Assembly: GCA_903813345.2 (NCBI GenBank)
Contig: CAIIXF020000001.1
Location: forward strand, 12,321,915 to 12,385,914
Reading direction: 5' to 3'
Source of the DNA: Owenia fusiformis
Taxonomy: Eukaryota > Annelida > Polychaeta > Sabellida > Oweniidae
Length of the DNA: 64,000 nucleotides
The position numbers were made by a program, and so were the translations under genes. Below, in pieces: positions 40,768-53,454 of this stretch. The notes beneath the pieces are model-generated. The model worked only from the letters and a program-made list of their open reading frames with translations. It did not search any database and was not told the DNA's origin. Numbering within the stretch: position 1 is the first letter of the stretch; each line of letters opens with the position of its first letter.

Positions 40768-41071
40768 CAAGGAGGATTGGCTCCCAGAATCGAAGTCGAT
40801 ATTTTCCAACAATGAAAACGCCGAGATGTCGTTATTTTCTGAAATTATAACCGATTATAAATTCAAAATAAACAGTTCAAAAGATTCGAACCAATATCTC
40901 AATCATTTCCTGTGAGTTTTGGAATTTTTCGTCAGGAAATAAGACCAAAATTTACGATTCAAATGTTGAAGTGAACAAAATGGCGGTTGTTGGAATTCAA
41001 ATTTTGTAGCACGACATGCCCATATATGGGACAGAATATCGATGTTGCACTCTGGGAGCCAATCCTCCTTG
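40768..41071. mobile_element. 304-bp MITE with 9-bp target duplication
   Basis: Inverted ends CAAGGAGGATTGGCTCCCAG at both sides. ATTCCCCGT flanks the insert directly at 40759-40767 and 41072-41080. A 9-bp duplication suits Mutator-like elements best; the interior is non-coding. It interrupts a short open frame that begins at 40724. Confidence 0.8.
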
Positions 41072-41398
41072 ATTCCCCGTCATGAATGATCGCGATCGAT
41101 GACGCAAGGTTCGTCATTTCGATCACCATGGAGGAGTATTTTTTTGTATTTACAGTAGACAACAAACAATTTAAAGGCTCGTAGACCTAGTATGTTATAT
41201 TTATTTCACAAATATGGTATTAAGTTATAAAGCTTTTAAAGACATACGATACGATACGATACAATTCAAAAAGTTTTTTCAAAATGGCGTCGACCTAACC
41301 GGCACATGGCCTGTTTCAGTTCTCTTTTTGGGACCGGATTGCTCGCCTTGAATCCGTTTTCTTTGGTTTCTTGTGAGAGAATATGTATGGTATGGCAA

Positions 41399-42142
41399 CT
41401 GCCCGAACGACAGTGAGATTCCATTGTCGATAACGACAGTGTTATTTCTGTTGCCGATAGCAAACTGTCGTGGGTAAACCCGGAAGTAAAATTGTGTTCA
41501 ATCTACGCCGTTTGAGGAGAAAATCAGCTAAAACAACTTGCCCCGCGTGTCTAGAACCATCATCACTGTAGCGTCTATATAATCAATACTTACTTGAAAT
41601 ATCCTGACATCGAACTAAATAAACCACTCTAACTTCAGTTGTTCATTTTTATTCACCAATCTACTTTTGAAGAGCGATTTCAGCATTTGAGGCAATCTGC
41701 GCCAGTTCCTCTTGATTCGGAATCTAGTTCATGCGCATTAGAATGAATAATTTGATTGGCTTAATTCCAAAAACACATGCGCACTTGTAAATTATTTCAA
41801 ACTACTAGGCATGCGTGAAGAGTTGAAGCAAAAACGAAACTGCTGCAGATTACCCTACTTATTCGATGGCGGAATTAGAAAATTCTTTATTCAAAATGTT
41901 TTCCCGTATTGGGGAACACAACCCCAGGATAGATATAGGACGACAAGCAAGACAATAATAAGTAGGAATCTTTGATTGTTAAAAGCCGTGCATGAAACTT
42001 TTCAGAAACTATAGTAAGTGACACTGTTTTAAATGTATTCTATTCCCCGGGGATTCGGTCCACGACAACGACAGCTGGTTTGAACTGTCGACAGATTTTA
42101 ATTCTACCGTCACCAGCCGACTGTCGTACTGTCGTTCAGGCA
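41399..42142. repeat. Possible 0.74-kb inverted-repeat element
   Basis: 'tgcccgaacgacagt' near 41399 and its partner 'actgtcgttcaggca' near 42128 face each other. Further copies of 'cgacagt/actgtcg' lie just inside each end. The boundaries and class are uncertain, and the interior has no recognised gene. Confidence 0.45.
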
Positions 42143-42244
42143 TTTCTTTTAAAGTCCTTATCCCAAGTCTAGCTCTATCAGTGGAAATATTTGAACAATT
42201 TACCGCACAACACATAGGCATTTTCCTTTGTTGTGAATGCTTTC

Positions 42245-42310
42245 AAAATGGCGACTCAGGTCGCAGAAACGTCACACTTCCGGTCTACATCCGGGTGTCT
42301 GAGGGAAATA
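42245..42310. promoter_or_regulatory. Promoter-like island with ETS and YY1-type motifs
   Basis: Contains 'aaaatggcg' (YY1-like), 'cacttccgg' (ETS/GABPA-like) and 'catccggg' within 60 bp. Short divergent frames flank it: + MASPVQQTTG near 42310 and - MPMCCAVNCSN at 42221, the latter like a THAP-domain start. Housekeeping bidirectional promoters look like this, but no following exon could be confirmed. Confidence 0.25.
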
Positions 42311-42719
42311 TGGCGAGCCCCGTCCAACAGACAACTGGGTCACTGGGTCAATTTATGATTTTTATTTTCAATATTATACAAAAACTAACACATAACAAGA
42401 TTTTCAACTTATTGCATTTTATTCAGTAGTATTGTAACTACATATAATGATGATTAGAATACCTGACATTATTTCCGCTTTAATATGAAAGTTAGCGTGA
42501 CATCTCACTTATATTAATTGAATCGATTTTTAGATTTTGATCAATTAATGCGATTATCGATTTACCTTTATTAATGCTAAATTACATCAATGAACTAGTT
42601 TAAGTTAACTAGATTAATTACATTTTTTGTTGGACATTGAAATATTGACCCAGCCCCTTAGGTACCATTATCTACTTATATACTTTTATCGTAAAACATA
42701 GCTAAAATTGCATATCCAA

Positions 42720-43990
42720 GTAGGTGTGTCCGGGCAACAACTCAAATACCGGTTGACGGATTTCATTCAAATTTTATAGGCTTATGCCTTATGAATGTAA
42801 GACCTCCGCTCGAGAAGGAAATTTCAATATGGCTGCTAAATTTAAAATGGCGGCCATTTTTCGGGAAAAAAAATCTTTGATAACTCAAATACTGGTGCAT
42901 GGATTTGGTTCAAATTTTATATGCTGATGACATTTTCAAGATGGCCACCATATATCAAAATGGATTTGGTTCAAATTTTACATGCTGATGCCCATGGACA
43001 TAGGAGCTCTGCTTGAGAAGGGATTTTCAAGATGGGAGCTAAATTTCAAAATGGCCGCCATTTTTATAAAAGAACAGTAACCTTTGATAACTCAAATACC
43101 AATTGATGGATTTGGTTCAAATTCTATATACTGATGCCTAGAAACAAAGAAGTTCTGCTCAAGAAGACATTTTCAAGATGGCCACTGAATTTCAAAATGG
43201 CCACCATTTTTTGTAAAAAAAACATAATCATTGATAACTCAATACCAGTGGATGGATTTGATTCCTTGATAATCCTTGATAACTCAAGTACCAGTGACAG
43301 ATTTGGATTAAATTGTATATGCTGATGCCTTGGGACATAGGAGCTCTGCTAAAGAAGAAATCTAAAGATAACAGCTGAATTTCAAAATGGCAACCATGTT
43401 TCATAAAAACATAATCTTTGATAATTCAAATACCAGTGGATGGATTTGGCTCAAATTTTATATGGCCGCTATTTATCAAAACATATTTTGTTCGGTGGGA
43501 TTTGCTACTCCATGGAGTTGCTGTTTTTCTAGTTACGCCATTCGTCAAAAGCATTAAATCAATTGGCCAGTTTGAACAGCTGAATCTGTCATCGTGGGTT
43601 GGCAACCGGCGAAATCTGACTTTATATTTGAGATTTGACCTTCAATGACCCTTTCAAAGTCAAAAAGGGTTAAAGTAGGTCAAAAAAGTCTTTTTTCAAC
43701 TTACTTCAAATTGACCAATTTTTTTTTCAAAATCATCTACAAGTTATCAGAAGTTCAAATCTGACTTTAGTTTTGAGATTTGACCTTCAATGACCTTCTC
43801 GAGGTCAAAAAGGTCTTTTTTCAACTTGCTTCAAATTGATGAATCATGTACAAGTTCCCAGGATTTCAAATCTGACTTTAGATTTGAGATTTAACCTTCA
43901 ATGACTTTCTCAGGGTCAAAAAAGTTTTTTTCAACTTTCTTCAAATTGACCAAGATTTTTTCAAAATCATCTTCAAGTTCTCAGAAATTC
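42720..43990 (+). repeat. Degenerate tandem arrays of element-like units
   Basis: 42730-43480 holds about five diverged ~150-bp units ('taactcaaataccagtg.atgg', 'ttggttcaaatt.tatatgctgatgcc', 'aaaatggccgccattttt'). 43600-43990 holds about three 'aaatctgactttagatttga / gaccttcaatgacc' units. The latter resembles, in reverse, the 'gacctt' stretch of element D (30060-30240). Confidence 0.65.
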
Positions 43991-44772
43991 TTAAGATTGA
44001 ACTCATAATACTGTGAGCAACTAGGTGGTGACATTTTGTTATGTTAATGCCTTGTCATATTTGTTATTTTCGCTTTTTTTTTACTCGAAAAGTAGTCAAG
44101 CGAATATGTGAATACTTTGAAGCATTTTACATTGTCTTGTGATAATTTGGCTAATAGGTGGCCATTTTCAAAAATAGCAGCCATTTGGCGTTTAATTGGA
44201 TTTTCCTCGCCTTTCTTGGCATTGCTGTTAACCTACCAATACAGCATGTCACAGTCACCTTTGAGAATCATTGTTTAGTGTTTATGTTAAAATTGATTAA
44301 TGCAGTATTATGTTCAATATTTTATATTTATTGTATTCTTTATTGAGGATCTATTTTCCCTTGTTAATGTCAACGTATTCAAATGTGTTCAAGCAATCTC
44401 TGAGAATTAATCAACCATTTTGCAGTTCTCTTAAATTATTTTTATATTTCTGATATTGTCATTTAAATCATTGTATTTTGAGCGAGTTTTGCATGTCTAT
44501 GGAAGCCCATATTAACTTTACCTTGAGAGGTGTGTTTGTGGGGGTTACAAGGGATTGGAGTTAGTCTAATCTTCAGCTTAAAATGTGAGATTTTTCAGAT
44601 ATTTTCAGGCCAGGGTTCTCCACAATTAAGTGGTACAAAAGGTTGATCAGCATTTGTATTATATCGAATAGTGATATCAGAATAGCCAGAATAATAGGCA
44701 GTGCTGATCTAAACAGGGATGAAACTTGTATCAGAGCAGTGGTTCTGAATACAGAAGATTCATACTAATTAT

Positions 44773-44869
44773 GTCACCAACACAAGTGGTGACATTGTTA
44801 TAGTCTTCAACACGGTGTTCAGCAGTTGCTGTTTGGTATTCAGTGGTTGGTGTTTGGCATTGCCTTGTA
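44773..44869 (+). repeat. Dispersed ~130-bp repeat family, copy 3
   Basis: 'gtcaccaacacaagtggtgac', 'attgttatagtct', 'ggtgtttggcat', 'tgccttgtaa'. Abuts the tail of element B, which is inverted. Confidence 0.55.
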
Positions 44870-44875
44870 ACTTTT

Positions 44876-45832
44876 TATCGTACCTAATAAATCGTACCTA
44901 ATAAAGGTACGATATTGTCGTCAGCTTGACGGGCGGCGGCGGCGGGCGGGCGGGCGGGCGGGCGGCGTCTCACTTTTCAGCTTGTCTACAGGTTTCCAGC
45001 CAAACCATTTGACAGATTCATATGAAATTTTCAGGAATGTTTCTACGTATCAAAGTTTAGAACTGATTAGTTTTTGGGCATTCTGGGTAAATTTTAAGGT
45101 GGCCATTTTGGATTTTCCGTCCTAAAATCTTCACTTTCAAGACTTGTCTACAGGTTTCCAGCCAAACCATTTGACGGATTCATCTGAAATTTTCAGGAAT
45201 GTTTCTACATATCAAAGTTAACAACTGCTTAGTTTTTGGGCATTCTGGGTAAATTTTAAGGTGGCCATTTTGGATTTTCCGTCCTAAAATCTTCACTTTC
45301 AAGACTTGTCTACAGGTTTCCAGCCAAACCATTTGACGAATTCATCTGAAATTTTCAGGGATGTTTCTACGTATCAAAGTTAAGAATTGATTAGTTTTTT
45401 GGCATTCTGGGTAAAATTCAAGGTGGCCATTTTGGATTTTCCGTCCTAAAATCTTCACTTTCAAGACTTGTCTACAGGTTTCCAGCCAAACCATTTGAAG
45501 GATTCATTTGAAATTTACAGGGATGTTTCTACATATCAAAGTTAACAGCTGATTAGTTTTTGGGCATTCTGGGTTAATTTTAAGGTGGCCATTTTGGATT
45601 TTCCGTCCTAAAATCTTCACTTTCAAGACTTGTCTACAGGTTTCCAGCCAAACCATTTGATGGATTCATCTGAAATTTTCAGGGATGTTTCTACGTATCA
45701 AAGTTAAGAACTGATTAGTTTTTGGGCATTCTGGGTAAATTTTAAGGTGGCCATTTTGGATTTTCCGTCCTAAATTCTTCACTGTCACACTGCTGTGTTT
45801 TAGGTACGATATTGTTCACGTCTGTGCCTTGT
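44876..45832 (-). mobile_element. Tandem-repeat element B, 5 x 162 bp (A reversed)
   Basis: Inverted relative of element A. On the + strand it opens with 'tttatcgtacctaataaa' and 'aaggtacgatattgtcgtca', a run of 'gggcgggcgg', five units spaced exactly 162 bp apart ('ggtttccagcc' at 44991, 45153, 45315, 45477, 45639) and closes 'aggtacgatattgttcacgt', 'ctgtgccttgtt'. Its tail carries two extra copies of the ATCGTACCT motif. No coding. Confidence 0.8.
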
Positions 45833-46886
45833 TATCATACCGATCATAAGGTACAATATTGTCATCAACTTGATGAATATATGTTAAACAGATACACATC
45901 AGGCATCTTACCTTTCTTGTCTGTATACAAGAATACCCCATTTTATGAAAATCAAGAACTGATTAACTTTTGGACATGCTACGTTTATTTATAGGTGGTT
46001 GTTTTTAGGAATTTTCTTTCGTTTTGACACGTGCCTCAAAATTTTAGAACTAAGAAACCTAGGAGATGAGTATCTAATTCAAATAGCCTGTAGGTGTCCC
46101 TACCCTCTCACATGCATACATCATTGGGCTGAAGAAAAATAAATTCAATTGATAACAATTAGTGATGCTATATGGATTTTAGTTATTTTTCAACAGAAAT
46201 ATTTCATCAAGGATGAAATATGAGATGGAAACTCTTATTTTAGGAAAAATACACTTTTGTTACTACCTCAATTAATGTGTTTTCAAGTCCCTACGTAATA
46301 AAGATAACATTTATAGCTGAAGGGATGATTTATATACTAGCTATTTACCAATGACTTATGTCCCTTTGGAACTGTTCCGTTCCAAAGGTAGTTAATGATA
46401 TTTATGTGAATTATGTGTCTAATAAACCATTTAAGAGTGTTTAGTACTGAATGGTAACAATACATAAAATGAGAACTTTAACCAGAGCTTTCTTCGGTAT
46501 GTTTCTGAGATACAGAATGACCTTTAAATTTTAATATAAATATCTGCTTGGCATGATGTCTCCCCCCCACCTATTTCGCAACCTCTTGTAGATGTGAGAT
46601 GTAAAGGCGGGGAGTCACACATGCTCGCTGGAGACTATTTAAAACACAGCTGGAATATTAGTTTAAAAAGTTTAATTTAACATCGCTTAAAGCCACAGTT
46701 GGTTCATAATTACCAGTCATCTATCTCATCCAAATATTTTTTCATTTTTGGTTTGTAATGTGCTAACTTTAGATTCATAGCTATAGGATTTGTAGATTCA
46801 TATTTCAGACTCCAGCTGCAGATGTGGTGACAATATCATGGGATGTACCGCTTTTGTATCGCAAACCATTATCTTTTAGTTTTTAT
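45833..46886. other. AT-rich spacer, no gene seen
   Basis: 'aaggtacaatattgtcatcaa' near 45850 is a further decayed tail of the A/B element type. The frame 45812-45994 overlaps that remnant and is not taken as a gene. Confidence 0.4.
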
Positions 46887-47056
46887 GTTACCATCAAAAG
46901 TGATGAGATATTGTTATAGTCTCCAACATTTTTGTGGATGGTGTTTGGCACTTTGTGTTTGGCATCTGTAACAGTGTTCAGTGTCTGTAACACCATTTGG
47001 TAGTCAGCATCTGTAACAAATGGCAGGTGGGGACATTTTGCATGTTAATGCCTTGT
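46887..47056 (+). repeat. Dispersed ~130-bp repeat family, copy 4
   Basis: Longer copy with an expanded 'tggcatctgtaacagtgttca' middle; ends 'aatggcaggtggggacattt' and 'gcatgttaatgccttgt'. Confidence 0.7.
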
Positions 47057-48854
47057 ACAGTAATTGTATTATCACAATATTTGCCATAGAAAATTGAAGT
47101 TAGGATTTGAGTTTCTGTTTTCTTTACATCTTTTGGTCAAAATATCTCACTATTTCCTTGTTTTGATTGTTAGATTGCTTTCAACAGTTTCGCTTGTAAT
47201 TTTGAAAATTTTGCAGCACCCAGTGTTTATATTTAATGTTTGAAGAGCTAGAAATATTTCAGTTTAAAACTCAACATATGAATTATTTTCAGACAGATGT
47301 TTCAAATCATTAAATGGTCATTATATGTCATTTGGGTTGAGTAAATATATTTTAAATGCACATTATATAGAGATGCTCTTATTGCAATCAAAATGTGTTA
47401 ATTAACATGTGTATATATAGTTATCACATGTGATATGATTGTATGTTCTCTGCAGAGAATATATGTTGAATTGTTTTTAATATGCTTTCAGGAATGCTGC
47501 TCTTATATGTGCTATAACACTGGAAGGAACAAAAACATTGAAGAAATATAAGTAAATAGAAGAAGGTAAGTATCCATTTTTGTTTACTTTCACATTATGC
47601 ATGAATATTATGACTATACATCTATGTTTGTGCCCAGGCCGAAGAATGCTCAAGAACTGAACAAAAATTAGATGCACTGAACAATGTCTCATATCTCATA
47701 ATATAGACAGCTTAACATAACTTCTCTTAGATATTGATTGATATACTGTTTATATTTAGAAATTCATTATAGATACTTTTTACCTTAATAATTTCATTTA
47801 CTTGTACTTGTCTCTAAGCTTTTTATTTTTCAAGTTTAGGTAATAACAACTCTTATTTTCTCAGATTTCTTTTCTTAGATGCTAAAGATGATGCAAATCG
47901 CAAATTGATACAATCAAACTTGAAATATAGCTGAAGAAACAATACGAGCAAGATAAACACGACTCTTGTTATGCAAGTGACATTGAAATTATTACCCTCT
48001 AAATTCAAGACAATAAATCTTTCTCATCTTATAGGAAAAGAAAATTGAGGCATGTTTCTTCCATAAATACAGTATTATGTAAAACATCGCAGTATTTTTT
48101 GATATAAAGACACATTTGTTATGTAGGCTTATGAAAGGAGAACAAATATTTGTTTAAGAAATTGTCTGTTTAAATGATTTATTGGTTTTCGCTGGCAACG
48201 TAGAGAGAAACAAGCCCCAGTGATTCGCCATGGTGATTTCAATAATGTGTGTTTGGTTTGTATTATTGGAAGATTCACTCGGACAGAACAGAGTGGGTTT
48301 TAAGCATCAATATATCATATTATTTTTACATTATGAATAAACAGCTAAAATGATGTGGTATTTTAGAGATAAACCAGGTTCTTTTATGTCATGAAAAATA
48401 TTAATTATCACATCCTCAATCCTGTCATCTATTTTATGTTTTTATTGCGACAACATTCTATAAACACACACAGATAAATTATCTTGGATTATTTCAAACA
48501 AATTGCATCTTTCAACCTCACAATGTGGCATATCAAGTAAATAATCAAACTCTCCTACTGATATAGACAATATATAAACCTTCCTTTTTCTATTTGATAC
48601 GTGTATTTTTTATATACATGTACCTGTTGATATTCATGATTCAATGCTTTTCAATGCCACCATTTAAAAAGTATGATTGATGTCAGGGCCTGTTACACAT
48701 TTGCAGCCATTTGCAATTACTGTACCAGGTGATAGTAATTTGCCTTGTTACATGTATTGGTGAATGTCATCTTAACCGAGTACAGGGTCGCCATCTATTG
48801 ATTCAGCAAATATGAAAACAGTTATAATTTCTTTAATATATAAGGCACTAAGTA
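47057..48854. other. AT-rich spacer; one exon-like non-coding block
   Basis: 47491-47565 is bounded by 'gctttcag' and 'gtaagt' like an internal exon, but all three frames contain stops. It could be a UTR exon of an unseen gene. Nothing else is recognised. Confidence 0.3.
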
Positions 48855-49019
48855 TAGTAAAACCTGTCTTACTGAACACCTCTCTTTCATGAACACCTGT
48901 GTTTAGTGAATACCCCTTCTGAGCACATACTCCACAGAGTTCTGTACAAAATTGCCCCACTCTAGTGAACACCTACCTATAATGAACACATAGGTGTTCA
49001 CTGTATACAGGTTTTATTG
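48855..49019. mobile_element. 165-bp pogo/Tigger-like MITE
   Basis: Inverted ends of the form yARTAAAACCTGT, with inner 'actgaacacct' pairing with 'aggtgttcact', flanked by TA (48853-48854 and 49020-49021). The end sequence recalls pogo/Tigger termini. No coding. Confidence 0.6.
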
Positions 49020-49021
49020 TA

Positions 49022-49822
49022 TTTACATAACTAGGGCATATATTGGTATCAAAGGACTTTCAATGAATACTGTAAGAATTGCATCAAGTACATACGTAAC
49101 TATAGGGCCTGTATTGGTGTCATGGGATTTCAATGAATACCGTAAGCGTTACTTCCCATAGAATAGACACTAAGTGCTTAAATAGGCTTATTGTGTCTAA
49201 TTATGAGCCTTTGTATTTTATTGGACATTGCGTTATATGTGGATTACTGGATTATCTATCAATTGATATGAACATTCACCATGGTTATGTTTTAGAATAT
49301 TTTAATTATAAAGTCTTCATTACATTTAAAGGCCAGGATTTCACTATGTTGTCCGCTGAAATGAGTAATTACTATTATTACCACCTTTTATTGAAAAAGG
49401 AGGCAAATGTTTCATCAAGGCGGGACAAAAATTTCAATAAGTAGTATAATTTTAATGTTTGTTAGTTAGATTAACAATACTCCTCAGGGTTCTCACTCGG
49501 CTTTTAGACTCCAGAGATTCTCCAAATAGTAGGATTAAAATGGGGATGCCCCCATAAATCATAGAATCTCAGTCTTTATTCCATAAATAAAATCAGAACT
49601 GTTGGAATGTTTAGAATACAGAAATAACATGGAACATTGAGAGTAAAAATATTTATATTCATATTTATAACAGAAGGAATGTACTGGTAAAAGAGTACGA
49701 AATTTGTAGCTGTATCCCAGTCAATTAACTCACCATTAAGAAATGAATACTCTTGATTTGTTTTTCACTTTTACTAACATGTATCTATCATATGTCCATT
49801 GAGTGCCGTGTAAAGACACCCT
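49022..49822. other. Spacer with a short tandem duplication
   Basis: 'agggc.t.tattggt.tca' to 'caatgaatac.gtaag' occurs twice, about 62 bp apart (49031 and 49093). A 103-codon frame at 49133-49444 overlaps the second copy and has no recognised motif. Confidence 0.35.
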
Positions 49823-50060
49823 GAAATAGGATGAAATGAGGTTACCATCTCTGAAATAAGAAGAAATGAGGTTACCATCTCTGAAATAGGATGAAATGAG
49901 GTTACCATCTCTGAAATAAGAAGAAATGAGGTTACCATCTCTGAAATGGAAGAAATAAGGTTACTATCTCTGAAATAAGAAGAAATGAGGTTACCATCTC
50001 TGAAATAGGAAGAAATGAGGTTACCATCTCTGAAATAGGATGAAATGAGGTCACCATCAA
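49823..50060 (-). repeat. 30-bp minisatellite, about 8 copies
   Basis: Unit 'aagaaatgaggttaccatct' plus 'ctgaaatagg', repeated with few changes. The 98-codon minus-strand frame across it (repeated YFRDGNLISS) results from the 30-bp period being a multiple of three; there is no start context or domain that argues for a gene. Confidence 0.85.
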
Positions 50061-53000
50061 GTCTCATCATTATCCCAATCAGATCAGGGTTTAATGCAGG
50101 ATCAAATTAAGTCCGAGATATGATAGATTGATTTAATCAAACTTCATCAATTCTGGCATCTGACCGAGGCAATAGTTATTCTCTTGATGTGATAGAACTA
50201 GGAGTTTGTCAATATATCCTATTTATAACCCTTGATAGCTTATAGATGGGCATATACCAGTGTACAGAATCAGGGGGCCATCATGCTTTGAGGTGTATCG
50301 AGGAATTCAGTCAATAGCCAAAGTGTTGTCATTCTAAATTGTTTATATGTGATAAGCATTGGGGTGATTCATTCAACACTTTGAGAAATTCTGCAGAAAT
50401 CAACAGAATGAGGAGATATTTCAAGAATCAGAGCGCCTTATCATTGTCAAATGAAATAGTGATCTAGTCAACCGTGGCTAGTGACATTAATCCCTAATGC
50501 AGTATACCAATTTAATTACAGCTGAAATGTTTCAGAAATCATCTTAGGATGGATATAAATGATCCGATTATGACAGATATTCATCATTTCTATCAAATTG
50601 TCAGTTTCCATCCGCCAAGTTTCATTTCAGTGTAGAAATTAAATTGCAGCCAAGAATTGCCAATGTGTCCGTTTGAATAAGTTTAGGGACTTGGGAGCTA
50701 TTGAATTAATTTTTTACTGATCTAGTTTGTAATAAGTACTGGAAAGTTTATAGGGTCATGGAGTAATATCCTCTATTTGAATTAAATAAAGCCAATATAT
50801 TGCATTTTCCGGAGATCTCTGCTATCGTGATAGTGGCTTGTTTTATGGCATTGATTTTGGAAGTGATCTCTTGCCCATAGTATTGATATAAGTCAATGGA
50901 TGTACAATAAAACCTGTCTAATCCAAACACCATTGGGACTGGCTTAAAGGTTTCAGATTAGGAGGTGTTCATATTTTGAGGTTTTGCAATCATGAGATTC
51001 TGGATTTTGAAAAAATGTGAAGATATTCTTCGTAATTATTTTGTTTTATTGGTCACATAGCTTTATAGGATTCCAATTATTCAAGATTCAAATGAAAATA
51101 TGGGAGCAAAACTAGTTCAGATTGAAAAGTGTTTTCAGAATAGCCAGGTGTTGGGCTATACATGTTTTACTTTATTAGAAAATAATAAATATGGAAATAT
51201 GCTTATATTTTAGGTAACTGACTACGAAATGTGTAAAACTGGTTAAAAGATCACATTTTTAAGACTTTAGAAAATGCCATATGGATGCAAGCATGTAGTA
51301 GTAATTTCAACAGAGTAATTTCCATGATTATGAATGTTTCTTAGGCTATGTGTGTCCTAATAAGACATATCTTTAAATTAATTGATAAATTGTGATCTTG
51401 ACTGCTTTGATACATCCGTAAGACTTTTATTTTTAATAGAAATTAGTTCCAATCCAGTAACCTGTATTCGTTAGAGGCTAGTTTTCCAAGCAGATTACCC
51501 TTGATCAGGGTTAGGGTAGCCTGACCATATATGGTGTCTTATATATCTCATATTTGTCATCTCCTTGACGATTAACATTGGAATCATGAATTATTTACAC
51601 ACTGGCTGTGCAACTGTTAACACTTTTTATTTCTCCTTTTACAATTATTTATGTGACTAGATTTTAAAGCAGACAACCACTCTTTGATTAAACCTTTCTA
51701 ATTATTCAGTCCATTGCAGATTTAGAAAAAATTGAATTATGAAATGATGTAAGGAGGATTTGTATCAGTATTTATGAAGATAATTGCTTGAATACAATTT
51801 TTTGCATTGGAACTTTAAACATTTTAGTAATGTTATCTTTATATTTCTGATTTTATGTTATAAGGGTAGAGTTGCACATTTTGTGACAGATAGATTTGCT
51901 GATTAGATCTCCTAATTGAACATTGACTTGTGATTTGTTTCAAAGAACATATCAATTTTGCTCAGGAGGATTTGTATGAGGGTTCATTAGCTGTACATTA
52001 TTGGGAGGTGCTCTTGCAAGAGCTTGACTTGATGGGAAAATAGTTTACATTTAGGCCAATATCTCAGAACTCTGAAGACAAAAGGTTAACACTAATAGAA
52101 TGCCTATAATCTTATATTTATCTGTATATACCAAACTTGGTTTAAAAATATATTAGTAAATAAGTGAGTAAAAAGTAGTGAATTAAAGTGAGACTTGAGG
52201 AACTTTAAAAAGCTTGACCCAACATTTGACCTAGATTTCAATCTTGATAACCAATAGTAGGTCAAAACAAACATTCTCCAAACAAACATCATACCAGAAA
52301 TGACACTAAATTTTCTCAGAATTCCGAATTCCAAAATTGAGACATCATTTTATGACCATATTAAATGGCAAATACTGTATTGAAGGTGTTATTTGGTATA
52401 TGGCCAAATTTCAAAAACTCAGTTATTTAATTTTTTTCTAATTTAAACTAATTGTCATTTACCTTCAACTAGAAAATAAGATGAATCTGATTGAACTATG
52501 TGCAGTCAGATTGTCATCATTCTGATACTCATAGCATCTTTCTGTTACACCTGAGGGCTGAGAAGATTTGAGATGTCATGGTTTATCATGATGGACTGTC
52601 ATTATGAAAACAAATATAATATTTCATTGGTTGATAACCAAAAGAGAAACTATGATTAACTCATTGCTGGCCAAAGCTATTTTGGAGATTTTCAGCTGGT
52701 GACCTGCCATTTAGATGAAAAATTGAGCAAAATTGCATGTTTCCATATTACCATAAAATGGACCCGATCTCAACACCCTCTGTGCTATGTTTGTGAAGCC
52801 AATGACAATATATTTCAATTGCACCCAACCATGGTCCCCTAGCAACCCCTTCAATATTTGGTAATATTATTGGTACAGATCGTCTGACAATTATTGGAGA
52901 GCATTCCGAGATATCTCGGGGTTGGTCAGATACGATTATGACGTCATAGATGAAGTAGCTTGGGGTTGGTCAGCAATGAGTTAAGAATAGAAACAATAAA

Positions 53001-53454
53001 AAAGAATTGTTATGCATGATGTTGTATTTTTCCCCCCAAAATTATTTTTAAATTCAAGATGTTTATTTCAAATATTAGGTGTTCATTACACATTCCAGAT
53101 GATAGAAATAGTTTTGTTTCTTATTTAAATACCATTTTATCTTTTTATAATATGAGTTACGTAACAGGTGTGACATTTGCACAAAAAATAAACAAAACAT
53201 TCTACATACATGTACTAATAAAAATTGAAAACCAATACTAAAGAGTTAAATATATCTTCCCAGAAGTCATTGGCAGGAACACACATTTCTTGATTTGTTG
53301 TTTTTTAGACTTTTGTCTTTTAAGTCAGGATTGTTTGTTGAAACATGGAGAGATGAGAAATCTGCTATCTTTCTAGTTAAAAGTCGTTCAGTACACGTAT
53401 TACTATCCCATAGAATTAATTATTTTTACTTTTGGCACTTTTATTAAGGTACAG
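50061..53454. other. AT-rich gene desert
   Basis: No exon, RNA gene or long repeat recognised apart from the small MITE at 50905-50988. Frames such as 50748-50933, 52104-52334 and 53059-53241 are short and without motifs. Confidence 0.45.
50905..50988. mobile_element. Short pogo/Tigger-like MITE
   Basis: Left end CAATAAAACCTGTCTAATCC after TA; 'ctaatccaaacacc' pairs with 'ggtttcagattaggaggtgttc'; the right end 'gaggttttgca' is decayed. Related by its ends to 48855-49019. Confidence 0.5.

Noticed and set aside
42009-42221. Minus-strand frame starting MPMCCAVNCSN, like a THAP domain
   Set aside because: Only the first CxxxC-like part fits; the rest of the zinc finger is missing and no donor follows.
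49133-49444. 103-codon + strand frame
   Set aside because: Overlaps a tandem duplication, AT-rich, no motif, no splice evidence.
49823-50060. CRISPR-like regular repeats
   Set aside because: Units are contiguous with no spacers and the genome is eukaryotic; this is a minisatellite.
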